DNA of 64,000 bases from Erinaceus europaeus (lineage: Eukaryota; Chordata; Mammalia; Eulipotyphla; Erinaceidae). How positions within the stretch are numbered: the first letter of the stretch is position 1; the number at the start of each line of letters is the position of its first letter. Where the stretch lies: assembly GCF_950295315.1 (NCBI RefSeq), contig NC_080166.1:97841141-97905140 (forward strand), written 5' to 3'. The position numbers and the translations under genes are program-made. Of this stretch, positions 54,945 through 64,000 are shown piece by piece. The notes beneath the pieces are model-generated. The model saw nothing but the letters and a program-made list of their open reading frames with translations. It ran no database searches and was not told the DNA's origin.

Positions 54945-55235
54945 TATTGATTGATTGATTGCCTCCAGGGTTATCTCTTGGTCTTGGTGTCAACACTACA
55001 AATCCACTGCACCCGGTGGCCATATTTTCTGTTTTATTAAACCTATCCAATAAAAGAGAAAACAGGGAAGATAGAGAGGGAAAGAGAAAGATAGACAACT
55101 GCAGACCTGCTTTGCTGCTTCTGAAGTGTCTCCTCTGAAGGTGGGGAGTAGCGGGCTCAAACCCGATCCTTGCGAGGGTTCTTACGCTTAGTACTATGTG
55201 CACTTAACCAGATGTGTGACTGCCCTGCCCCCTGT
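54945..55235 (-). mobile_element. SINE-A with 3' module
   Basis: (GATT)n tail, module gcctccagggttatctcttg, core, gggctcaaacccgatcct, and head complement. Confidence 0.85.
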
Positions 55236-55239
55236 ATAG

Positions 55240-55735
55240 GGTTATTTCTCTGATTCTCATGTCATTCTTTACTTCTGGTAAATTCTCTCTTAAAATATGA
55301 TTATTTTATTAGTTAATTATTTTTCTCTGATCAATATATTGTGATTGCAATCTGTTTTCATCTGTGTTCAAGATGGTCTTTCATTTAAAATGAACTTTAC
55401 ACAACTTATTGAAAATAACTTTGCCATATTCTACTTGAATTATTCATTTATTATTTTGCAAATATTTTCCCTTTAATTTCTGGTAAGCTTAAATCATACA
55501 TATTTAGTTCTGTTATCACATTAGCAATTACTTTTCTTATTTTTTTGTGAGGGGTGTTTTTGGTTCATTTTTACTTGTGTCACATGTCTGATTTCATAAA
55601 TTTATCATGCTATTAACTATGTACATTCAGATAGTAACTGTCTTATTTTAAAGAGAGCTTCTAATTATTATTTTCCATGTTGGCAGTGAACTTCTTTTTC
55701 AACTAGCAAATTTGCTGTTTATTTTCCTTATAAAA
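55240..55735. other. Unique AT-rich DNA
   Basis: No feature is recognised. Confidence 0.45.
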
Positions 55736-55739
55736 TGTT

Positions 55740-55877
55740 TTAAAAATATTTTATTTATTCATTTGTTACACAGAGACAAAGAAACAGATAAAAGAGTGAG
55801 AGGGGGTAGGGGAGAGAGAGAGAGAAAGAGAAAGAGAGAGGGGGAGGGGAGAGAGAGAGAGAAAGAGAGAGGGGGAG

Positions 55878-55910
<33 letters not shown>

Positions 55911-56035
55911 GCAGCACTGCTCCACTACTTGTGTAACTACCTCCAACACCCCCGGCAGGTGGGGGCCAGAGGCTTGAACCTGTCCTTGCACATGATATGT
56001 GTGCACTCAACCAACTGTGCCACCACTTGGCTTTT
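55740..56035 (-). mobile_element. SINE-A (short variant) with expanded GA tract
   Basis: T-rich tail, a GA/GGGA tract at 55797-55909, ctgcagcactgctccac, gaggcttgaacctgtcc and head complement. Confidence 0.85.
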
Positions 56036-56039
56036 AGTC

Positions 56040-56515
56040 ATTTTCTTCTTCATTTGGAGGTGCAGTTATTTTGAATTCAATATTGCTCATGCTTCAAGAT
56101 CAGCAATAGATCTTAAATTGTTTACTGAATGCTCCTTTCTGTATGTAGAGTTTGTATATAGAGATTAATTTGGACCAACTTTTGTTCAGGTTAGGACGCT
56201 ATGCTCTCTTCTGGTATGTTATGTTTTCCTGAATATAAACCAAATTCCAATCTGTGGGGCAGCTGTTTTTGGCTCCCTTACAGAGAGGAGTGAGGCTCTG
56301 GCTGTACCTTCAATGTGATATGTTAGGTGTAGCTGTTTACCATGCTCTTGATGCTCATCTGCCTCATTTCTCCACAAGTAACATTTCCTGTTTTGGGACC
56401 CCAATACTGGAGGATAGTAATTTAATTTAATGCCATGGTTCTCACTACAGAGAGAGTTTGTTTCATTTGTGACCCATAGATTATTACTTTGTTTCTGAGT
56501 GTGTTTCATCTGGTA
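56040..56515. other. Unique DNA
   Basis: No repeat is recognised. The reverse frame at 56219-56509 has no known motif. Confidence 0.4.
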
Positions 56516-56519
56516 TACT

Positions 56520-56672
56520 TTATTTTATTTTATTTTATTTTTTATTTTTTATTTTACCAGAGCACTGCTCAGCTCTGGTTTATGGTGGTGTGGGGGATTG
56601 AATCTGGGACTTTGGTGCCTCAGGCATGAGAGTCTCTTTGCATAACCATTATGCTGTCTACCTCCACCCCCT
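56520..56672 (-). mobile_element. SINE-B, well preserved
   Basis: TTTTA tail, agagcactgctcagctctgg, gggattgaatctgggacttt, gagagtctctttgcataacc. Confidence 0.9.
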
Positions 56673-56854
56673 TTATTTACTTAATTTATATTTTTTGTGC
56701 CATTTTGGGGTGTGTGTAAAAAATCCAAGTGCCATTTTACCAGAATTTCTCATATAATCTCCATACTACTGCCAGTATCATATTTCTAGCAATCAGATTC
56801 AAGTTGATGTTTGCTCTGTGCGAACACTTATATTGAGAAGGGAAAAAAACAGTC

Positions 56855-56998
56855 AGTTACTGGGTTAGAGAGATCGCTTACAAGGTAGGATGCCTAACTT
56901 GCCACACATGTGACCTGGGTTCAAATCCGAGCAGTCTGGTACTGTGGAGGCTGTCCCTCTCATTCTCTCTATCAAAACTTAAAAAATCAATCTAGGAG
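56855..56998 (+). mobile_element. SINE, old tRNA-derived type
   Basis: Head ggttagagagatcgcttac, cctgggttcaaatccgagc as box B, CT-rich part and an A-rich end. Confidence 0.55.
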
Positions 56999-56999
56999 G

Positions 57000-59318
57000 G
57001 GAAAATCATATATGTGCTAAGCCCCAAATTCTCTCCCTCTCCCTCTCTTTGTCACACACAATTTCCTCAGCAAGGCAGATAGATTCTTTACATCCCTAGT
57101 GTGCTTTTTTTATCTTCATTTTATATGACATTTCTCTGATTACTTAGCCATGACAAACTGTCTTATCCAATCACACACACCTATCAAAATTATATACATC
57201 CCTCAACTTACAGTTCAAACATCTAATTAAAAATTGTGCAAGGCTGCTTGTATTAAATTATGCCCATGATATAATTCATTATTTTCTATATTCTTCATTT
57301 TTTAAAGCACAGCATTTATTTCTACCATGGGATTATAATCCCCTTCATGGAAATAAACATTTTGTATAATCATTACAGGTTAATTGGTAAATTAATGGAC
57401 ATTGAATCAGCTTTACCAATTTTCAATTCAATCTTACACCACCTATCAATGAGAAACAATGCCATCCATGTATAGAGAAGGTTAATTTTTGAGCAACTGA
57501 AGTTGAGAAAATTCACGTAATATCAATAATAACAGAGCAAGCTTCTGTACAAATTTCCATGTACCAGATTCATTGTAAACACGGCACTCCTACTATATTC
57601 TGTTGATATCACCAGCAATTCACTTAATCCGTTCAATAAGATTATAAAGCAGACACTGTGAGTAGCCTCAATTTACAAGTGAAGAAATGGAGAATGATAG
57701 TGAAAACCCAAGTATTGCTCAAAGGTAAATAGCACGTCAAGCATTTCTGAGTCTTAGCCATCTTATTTCACCACTTCTCAATATACATGTATCACCTCTA
57801 ATTGAGCTTAACATATGAACAGTGGAAAGATCAAGTGGCTTTCAACAAACACACCAAACCACCACTTGATAGATTCTAGATTGATTATATATCCCACAGA
57901 GAATGGTTTACCTGTCTTGATAAATTCAACTTCATAATTGTGACAAGATAGCTTTTCTTCTCGTGAATGTTTGTGGTTGCAGGACGTAAGGAACAAATTT
58001 TCACAGTTAGCTTTGGTGCAAAAAAATAAAAAAGCCTCAAATATAAGAACTACTTCGAACACTTTGCAGAGGTTAATACGGAAAATGAGTTCATGATTTG
58101 CCTTCCATACATCACTGTCTAACTGTAAGTCAATGATGATGAAAAGAGATTCCCACTATACATTTTCAGACTGGAGGAGAATCACAGATCAAATATCTAA
58201 ATAATAAGGTCTATAGTTACTGTTACATATTTAATACTTAGGTGATAATTATTTTGACTTCTACAAGAACAGAGTACTGCCCCAGAGTGTGGTAGTTTTC
58301 ATTTCTTTTAACTCCTAAGGTAGCCAGACATGTCTTTTGAGTACTAAGTGATATTTTCTTGTTTAGTTTGACTTCAAGAAAGCATCATTTATCCACTCAT
58401 TAGTGTAGGAAGAGAAAAATAATTCCCAGCACCCTTCTACATTGAGTGGCTAGAAGGATTATATTGGTTTGACATTAGCTAAGTGTTTGCAAAAGTAGAT
58501 CACACAAATATCATATTTATTCTTATATAGATATTAATGGAAAAATTACCAAAGGAATGTCACAAATGAAGTGACCTTTTAGAAAGACTGATACTATCAT
58601 CCCCTTCATTAATATTGTGAAAAAATGAGACTTAATGAATGTACTGAATCTTCTCACCAATCTGATCTTAATAATTAGTTACACTCTCATGGACAATTAT
58701 TATCAAGCCTCCATTTATCTCTCTGGTGGCAAAGTAGCTTTTTCTCATAAACTTTTGCCAAATAATTACATAATAAATTATTGTTAAGAATCTGGGAACA
58801 GGGCATACCCTCTAATTATTATTATTCCAGAGTTGATTGATTTATTCAAAATTATAGTGCGAAAAGTTCTGACATGACATCTAAAAAAATCAACTTGTTT
58901 CATATTCTTTTGACTGAAGAACATTTACTCTTAGTAAATTGATCAAACATTTGAAACAAAATTGTCAATAAGTCTTAGTTCTTAAAATAGAACTTTTCAC
59001 TAAAATAGTGCTTTTCACGAAACAATCATGGATTACTTTGCTTTTGGGTGAGAGATGTTTAATTATAGCTTTGTCTTAAAATTCTGTTCATTTAAAAACA
59101 GCTCGTATGCCATGGGGGATATTGTACCCAACATGCTTTATAGATCTGTCTTTCTTATTAATGGAATTTTTTCCCATTAAATTTAAGGCTAAGTTAAAAT
59201 AAATTTTCCTAAATATTTTCTTTCCTAAAATTTTCCCTATATGACACATCCCCTTCCCCCTACCCCAGGGTGATTTCTGAGTTACCTTTTCTCTCTTTCT
59301 GATGTCTCTTTTCCTTTG
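57000..59318. other. Longest repeat-poor stretch of the window
   Basis: Contains one MIR-like piece (about 57640-57755: cctcaatttacaagtgaaga) and perhaps another near 58590. No exon or RNA gene was recognised on either strand. Confidence 0.5.
57640..57755 (+). mobile_element. MIR-like ancient SINE
   Basis: gtagcctcaatttacaagtg followed by gaagaaatggagaatga and gctcaaaggtaaatagc follows the MIR pattern. Confidence 0.5.
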
Positions 59319-59319
59319 G

Positions 59320-59455
59320 AAAAATTTATTTCTTTAATTTTTAGACAGAGACATATAGGTTAAGAGAGAAAGAGGATTCCTTCAATGCACACACATGATA
59401 AAGCAGTACACTGTCCAGCTGAGTTATTCTGTTGGCTCTAAAAACAAATTTAAAG
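59320..59455 (-). mobile_element. Degenerate SINE
   Basis: Antisense tail, gacagagacatataggtt and gtacactgtccagctgagt resemble a tRNA-derived SINE. Family unsure. Confidence 0.4.
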
Positions 59456-59649
59456 TCAGTGTATTGTGAAAACTAATGATGTATGAGAGTCTTCTATATA
59501 CCTCATCAACCACTGATGCTTTGCTCAACCATGGTGTATGGGGTCACCAACACCCTCTCAACTCCTTCCTACAAACTCTTTTTAGAATCCTTGGAGCTGC
59601 TGCAATAGACCATGGCTAGTTTAAGACTCACAGTCTCTTAACTTTGTTT

Positions 59650-59858
59650 GTTTTTAATTTATTACCTAGATTTACTTATTGGATAGAGACAGCCAGAAAC
59701 TGAGAGGGAAAAGGTACATAGAGAGCGAGAGACAGAGAGAGACACCTGCAGCACTGCTTCACCACTCGTGAAGCTTTCCCCTTGCAGGTGGGGAGCAGTG
59801 GTTTGAACCTGGATCCTTGAACATTTATAACATGTGCATCACCACCTGGCTCCCCTCA
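59650..59858 (-). mobile_element. SINE-A (short variant)
   Basis: T-rich tail, ggatagagacagccagaaac, cctgcagcactgcttcacc, ggtttgaacctggatcc and head complement. Confidence 0.88.
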
Positions 59859-59869
59859 TAATTTTAATT

Positions 59870-60040
59870 TTTTTCTCTTTGATGGGAATATCAAGACAGA
59901 GAGGCAGAGAAGGGGGAAAAAAATCACAACACTAAACTTTCCTTCAGTTTGGTGGGGTCCATACTCAAACTCAAGTCTTGTTCATGATAAAGCAGAACAC
60001 TATCCAAGTGACCTTTTCCCTGTTTTTGATTTTTAAGTGC
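59870..60040 (-). mobile_element. Degenerate SINE
   Basis: gacagagaggcagagaagg, aaactcaagtcttgttc and agaacactatccaagtgacc suggest an antisense old SINE. Confidence 0.4.
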
Positions 60041-60099
60041 CAACTATGAGTGAGGCTATCGGGTGTTTGCTTTTTTACTTTCCTTAAGTTATCATACAG

Positions 60100-60365
60100 T
60101 GTCATTTTTTTTCATGGTTATAGGGAGATGAGGTCTTTAATTTTTATCTTTTTCCATTTTTTATTTGTGATTAATAATGGATTATAAGATTGTAAGATTA
60201 TACTGCAGAATCCCACATCACACCCACCACCAAAGTTCTGTGTCCCCACCCTCCCACCTCCCAGAAATAACCACCATAGTTCTTACAAGTCTTAGAAATA
60301 GTTTGCTTCCTTTTTGTTAAAGCAAGAAATAGATATGTCCTATACTGTTGTAAATATCTATAATT
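60100..60365 (-). mobile_element. Probable LINE-1 3' UTR, antisense
   Basis: Shares caccaccaaagttctgtgtc and aaccaccatagttct with 25945-26195. The family assignment is tentative. Confidence 0.45.
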
Positions 60366-60369
60366 CAGC

Positions 60370-60690
60370 GGTGCCTTTACAATCTTAGATTTTGGGTATA
60401 GGAGGCAGACACAAAGCTTTCCTTAGTCATAGGCAGCAGAGTTAATACTATCCTAATTATCTTCATTAAAAGTAAAAGACAAATACAGCTTGTTATTCAG
60501 TATTACAATATATAAACATAGGTGGCCACCTCAAGATTTTTCAATATGTCATTTTCTCAGTGTTCAACTGTATTCCTTCTTGGTATCAGAAAGAATTCTC
60601 TTATAATTTTTTAAGTTGTACTTAAATCTTATCAATTCAGGAAAGTCTTCCCTTAGTGGTATTTAAGTGTTCATATTAATTTTTATCACA
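60370..60690. other. Unique DNA
   Basis: No feature is recognised. Confidence 0.4.
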
Positions 60691-60714
60691 GAGCCATAAT
60701 TCATTCTCTTTCTC

Positions 60715-61195
60715 TTATTATCTTATTATTGCTGGCGAGTGGGTGCTGACACTAGGATTCCACTGCTCCTGGCAGCCATTTTTTTCTGTTCTCCCTCTCT
60801 CTTTCTCCTCTCTCTCTTTATCTCTCTCTCTCTCTCTATCTCTCTCTGTCTTTATTAGATAGGACAAAGAGAAATTGACAGCTGAGGGGAGGGAGAGATA
60901 AAGAGGGGCCAGGCAGTGGCACACCTGGTTAAGCACACACATTACAGTGTGCAAGGACACTAGTTCAAGCCCATGGTCTCCACCTGAAAGGGGAAAGCTT
61001 CAAGAGTGGTGCTCTCTGCCTCTATCAATAATAAACAAACAAACAAACAAATAATAAATTTTAAAAAGAGAAATATAGACATCTTCAGACCTGCCTCAAT
61101 GCTCATGAAGTTGTGGAGCAGGTGCTCAAACCCAGGTCCTTAAGGTAATGTGTATGCTTAACTGGGTGCTCCACCACCTGGTACCCACAGAGCTA
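60715..61195 (-). mobile_element. SINE-A with 3' module, split by another SINE
   Basis: Module and CT/GA core at 60715-60900; core end, gtgctcaaacccaggtcc and head complement at 61069-61195. The flanking gagccataatt before 60690 and at 61319 may be a TSD of the whole cluster. Confidence 0.8.
60903..61068 (+). mobile_element. SINE-A (short variant), nested
   Basis: Head gggccaggcagtggcacacc, acattacagtgtgcaagg, tagttcaagcccatgg, shortened core, (AAAC)n tail. Confidence 0.85.
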
Positions 61196-61199
61196 TTTT

Positions 61200-61320
61200 C
61201 TTTTCACTAGAGCACTGTGGAGCTCTGACTTATGGTAGTTTTGGGGGTTGAACCTGGGACTTCTGAGCCTCAGGCATGAAGGTCTATTTGCATAACTATT
61301 ATGCTATCTACCCCTGTCTG
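61200..61320 (-). mobile_element. SINE-B
   Basis: ctagagcactgtggagctct, gggttgaacctgggacttct, cataactattatgctatcta. Confidence 0.85.
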
Positions 61321-61332
61321 AGCCATAATTTT

Positions 61333-61905
61333 CTATATAGAAATTTTCCTAGAGCAGTTTTTCATATGTTTGTTAGCCTTTTGGATCTCCTCTGAGGCAA
61401 ATGTTTTGTTCATATCTTCTGCCCATTTTTGGATGGGGTCATTTGCTTTTTTGGTGCTAAGTTTGCTGAGCTCTTTATATATTTTGGTGATTAATTTCTT
61501 GTCTGATGTATGGCATGTGAAGATCTTCTCCCATTCTGTGAGGGGTTTCTTTGTTTGTTTAATAGTTTCTTTGGATGTGCAGAAGCTTTTCAATTTGATG
61601 TAGTCCCACTGGTTTGTTTCTGCTTTAGTCTTCCTTGCAATTGGGTTTGATTCATCAAAGATGTCCTTGAGGTGTATGTGGGAAAGTGTTTTACCAATGT
61701 TTTCCTCTAAGTATTTGATTGTTTCTGGTCTGACATCTAGGTCTTTGATCCATTTGGAGTTGATTTTTGTTTCTGGTGAGATAAAGTGGTTCAATTTCAT
61801 TCTTCTGCATGTTACAACCCAGTTTTCCCAGCACCATTTATTAAAGAGAGCCTCCTTTTTCCATTTAATGCTTTGGGCCCCCTTATCAAAGATTAGATGT
61901 CCATA
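61333..61905 (-). pseudogene. LINE-1 ORF2 C-terminal segment, inverted 5' part
   Basis: About 185 codons of open frame on the minus strand are clear L1 ORF2 sequence downstream of the reverse transcriptase: KGAQSIKWKK, NKWCWENWVVTCRRMKLNHF, EKIFTCHTSDK, KWAEDMNKTF. The open frame extends upstream to 62085, but that part is antisense 3' UTR. It ends where L1 identity stops, at about 61350. The frame is intact, which fits a young insertion. It has no endonuclease, RT or cysteine-rich end, so no activity is expected. Confidence 0.9.
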
Positions 61906-63272
61906 GGCATATGGGATGATCTCACTCATCAACAGAAGTTGAGTAAGAAGATCTGAAAGGGAAACTAAAAGCAGGACCTGACCAAATTGTAAGTAGGGCA
62001 CCAAAGTAAAAACCCTGTGGTGAGGAGTAGACATGCAGCTTCCTGGGCCAGTGGGGGGTGGGAGTGGGTGGGAGGGATGGGTCACAGTCTTTTGGTGGTG
62101 GGAATGGTGTTTATGTACACTCCTAGTAAAATGCAGTCATACAAATCACTAGTTAATTAATACGAGGGGGTAAAATTAATTGTATGTCTCGAAGTTTTTC
62201 AAAACACAAACTGAATCTTTTCAATATATAGGCTGTGTAATTGATATGCAGACTCTGTCAAAAGCCTAGACCAAGTAGATCAGAAGCAACCAATAGCACA
62301 GCTATATACAAGATACTGGGTACTGTACAGCAAACCCTAACAAAGGACTTTTCAAAGTTAACCCAATTACCAAATAATGTGATGATAACATTAACTATAT
62401 TTTTGAACCCTAAGACAGCAGGAACCTCACATCTCTACTATAGAGCCTCTACTTCCCCCAGTCCTGGAACCATTGGATAGGGCCCACTTTCCTGTATGCC
62501 TCTCCCAATCCATATCAAATAATATTGCATCTGCCGATCACAACCTAACCAGCACAACGATTGCCACCTCAACATGCTTCACTTCAGACTGTGTTCAGAG
62601 ACTTCACGTGTGGAATGATAACCCTTCAACTTCATTACTCAGGTGAGACCTTTCCTTTCATAGTATACTCTAATTCCATCTCAGGTGGTTCACTTTCTAA
62701 CAAAGTCCCAAAACCTAGATATACACCAGTTTCTGTGAGAGAGAGCATATGTTCACATGTATCCGTAAACTACTGCAAAATATATACCTGAAAGCAGAAG
62801 TGCACTAGAGTTTGCAGTGAGTACCTCCCTAACACTTCCTCTCCACTATTCCAAGCTTTGGGTCCATGATTGCTCAACAATTTGTTTGGCTTCATATGTT
62901 AACTCTCTTTTCAGTCACCAGGTTCCAGATGTCATCAGGATGCCGGCCAGGCTTCCCTAGACTGAAAACCCCACCAATGTGTCCTGGAGCTCAGCTTCCC
63001 CAGAGACCCACCCTACTAGGGAAAGAGAGAGGCAGACTGGGAGTATGGACCGACCAGTAAACGCCCATGTTCAGCGTGGAAGCAATTACAAAAGGCAGAC
63101 CTTCTACCTTCTGCAACCCACAATGACCCTGGGTCCATGCTCCCAGAGGGATAGAGATTGGGAAAGCTATCAGGGGAGGGGGTGGGATATGGAGATTGGT
63201 TGGTGGTAACTGTATGGAATTGTACCCCTCCTCCCCTATGGTTTTGTTAATTAATCATTTATTAAATAAAAA
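61906..63272 (+). mobile_element. LINE-1 3' part of a 5'-inverted insertion (young type I)
   Basis: Starts at the ORF2/3' UTR border (gggatgatctcactcatcaa), holds the most complete type I 3' UTR of the window and ends in an A-rich tail. Together with 61350-61905 it is one twin-primed insertion. Near-matching flanks agaaattttcc (about 61338) and agaaaatttcc (about 63271) may be the TSD. Confidence 0.9.
62050..62085 (+). other. G-rich tract in L1 3' UTR, possible G-quadruplex
   Basis: Runs gggggg, ggg, ggg, ggg and more with short spacers, at the position equivalent to 253-289. Confidence 0.6.
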
Positions 63273-63284
63273 AGAAAAAGAAAA

Positions 63285-64000
63285 TTTCCCATTCTTTAGC
63301 TGATTTTTTTGCTTATGTATATCCTCACTGTGGAATAAAAAAGGATACCAGCTAGCTTATTTGTATATTAGGAAATGCACAAGAATCTTGGCAGTAACTC
63401 AATAAAGCTTTATAGGAAGATATAAGGAAGAAAGAGGGAAAGAGAAAATTGTTTAAAGCATGAAGAATGGTGATGGTAAATATGTGATATACATCCTCCT
63501 TCCCTCTCATTTATCTATCCTACTTTCATTCATTTATTCACTCACAGGTCAATTATTCAGAATGCCTTGGATGCTGTATACAATATACAATCTTATTACT
63601 GCTAAAATGGTGGAGACTAATTTTCACATGTATCGTTTACAATTATTTTGGCAATTAGCTCACTCTAGTTTCACAGCTGCTCACACTCAACTTCTAGTTG
63701 GTGCTGGTAGCACTCAGCTTAGCAGCATATATTTGCCTATTAAACACAGTGAACAGTTGGTTTGCAGCTATTCTTAACTGTTCAAGGAGAGTTTCTATTT
63801 CAGTATTTAGATAAAGGGGTTTTTTTTAGAGGGAAAACTTCATGAGTGGTGAAACAGGGCTGCAGGTGTCTTTCTCCATCTTTGGATAAAGTTTTTAATG
63901 TTTATAGCTTAAAATGTTTATTAGCTTTTTATTTTACATATTCACATTTGCACTCAGGTAATATTCAACATGATTCTTGAGAAGTAGCAATAAGAGAAAA
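63285..64000. other. Mostly unique DNA
   Basis: Only a SINE-A scrap (63826-63885: gtggtgaaacagggctgcag) is recognised. The frame at 63460-63777 has no known motif. Confidence 0.45.

Noticed and set aside
55712..56010. Low-complexity Arg/Glu or Leu/Ser frames
   Set aside because: They are translations of the GA/CT tract of a SINE.
61906..62085. N-terminal 60 codons of the 250-codon minus-strand frame ending at 61333
   Set aside because: This part is antisense L1 3' UTR. Real ORF2 identity begins only at about 61905, at the inversion joint.
1..64000. CRISPR arrays, operons, prokaryotic promoters or terminators, integrons
   Set aside because: Nothing of the kind is present. The regular repeats are microsatellites and dispersed SINEs of a vertebrate genome.

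Overview
The window looks like AT-rich, repeat-crowded mammalian nuclear DNA, most probably from a hedgehog (Erinaceidae, e.g. Erinaceus). Three things point there: two abundant tRNA-derived SINE families of the type described from erinaceids (called here SINE-A and SINE-B), LINE-1 copies with a characteristic set of 3' UTRs, and three pieces of a Vingi-type non-LTR retrotransposon. From memory of the literature, Vingi is known among mammals only from hedgehogs. The species call is an inference; no database search was possible.

No host protein-coding exon, rRNA or intact tRNA gene could be recognised. Nearly all open frames are chance frames or lie inside repeats. The only frames with recognisable protein content are retrotransposon-derived: a fused, internally deleted Vingi ORF (7183-7794) and two LINE-1 ORF2 C-terminal remnants (27431-27748, plus strand; 61333-61905, minus strand). 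The window is best read as intergenic or intronic DNA.

Layout. 0-6.3 kb: a young L1 3' end, a retroposed tRNA-Ile half, an ancient repeat split by an LTR, two older L1 3' ends and a second LTR. 7-7.8 kb: the Vingi copy. 9-22.4 kb: SINEs, old L1 3' ends and a local duplication (15.4-17.3 kb). 22.4-24.4 kb: mostly unique. 24.4-25.2 kb: an antisense solo LTR inside a SINE. 26.5-29.0 kb: an old L1 interrupted by a SINE and a solo LTR. 30.4-31.5 kb: an insertion that looks like an L1 5' UTR alone. 31.7-33.4 kb: a 5'-inverted L1 and an L1/SINE nest. 37.6-39.1 kb: a young L1 carrying a SINE and a very short Vingi derivative. 41.1-42.3 kb: two antisense L1 3' ends. 43.5-44.5 kb: a SINE within which sits a second SINE, itself split by a solo LTR. 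49.15-50.3 kb: repeat-free DNA with a cluster of transcription-factor-like motifs. 50.3-52.6 kb: a young L1 3' end, a composite SINE and one very young SINE. 53-61 kb: SINEs, MIRs and long unique stretches. 61.3-63.3 kb: a 5'-inverted young L1.

How the parts relate: L1 probably supplied the reverse transcriptase for the SINEs and the tRNA-half insertion, as their target-site duplications (TSDs) suggest. The Vingi pieces have (GAA)n-like 3' ends, no poly(A), and recurrent internal deletions, which fits trans-mobilised non-autonomous derivatives. The solo LTRs share a U5 end and come from related endogenous retroviruses. Boundaries without a quoted TSD are good to roughly 10-30 bases.
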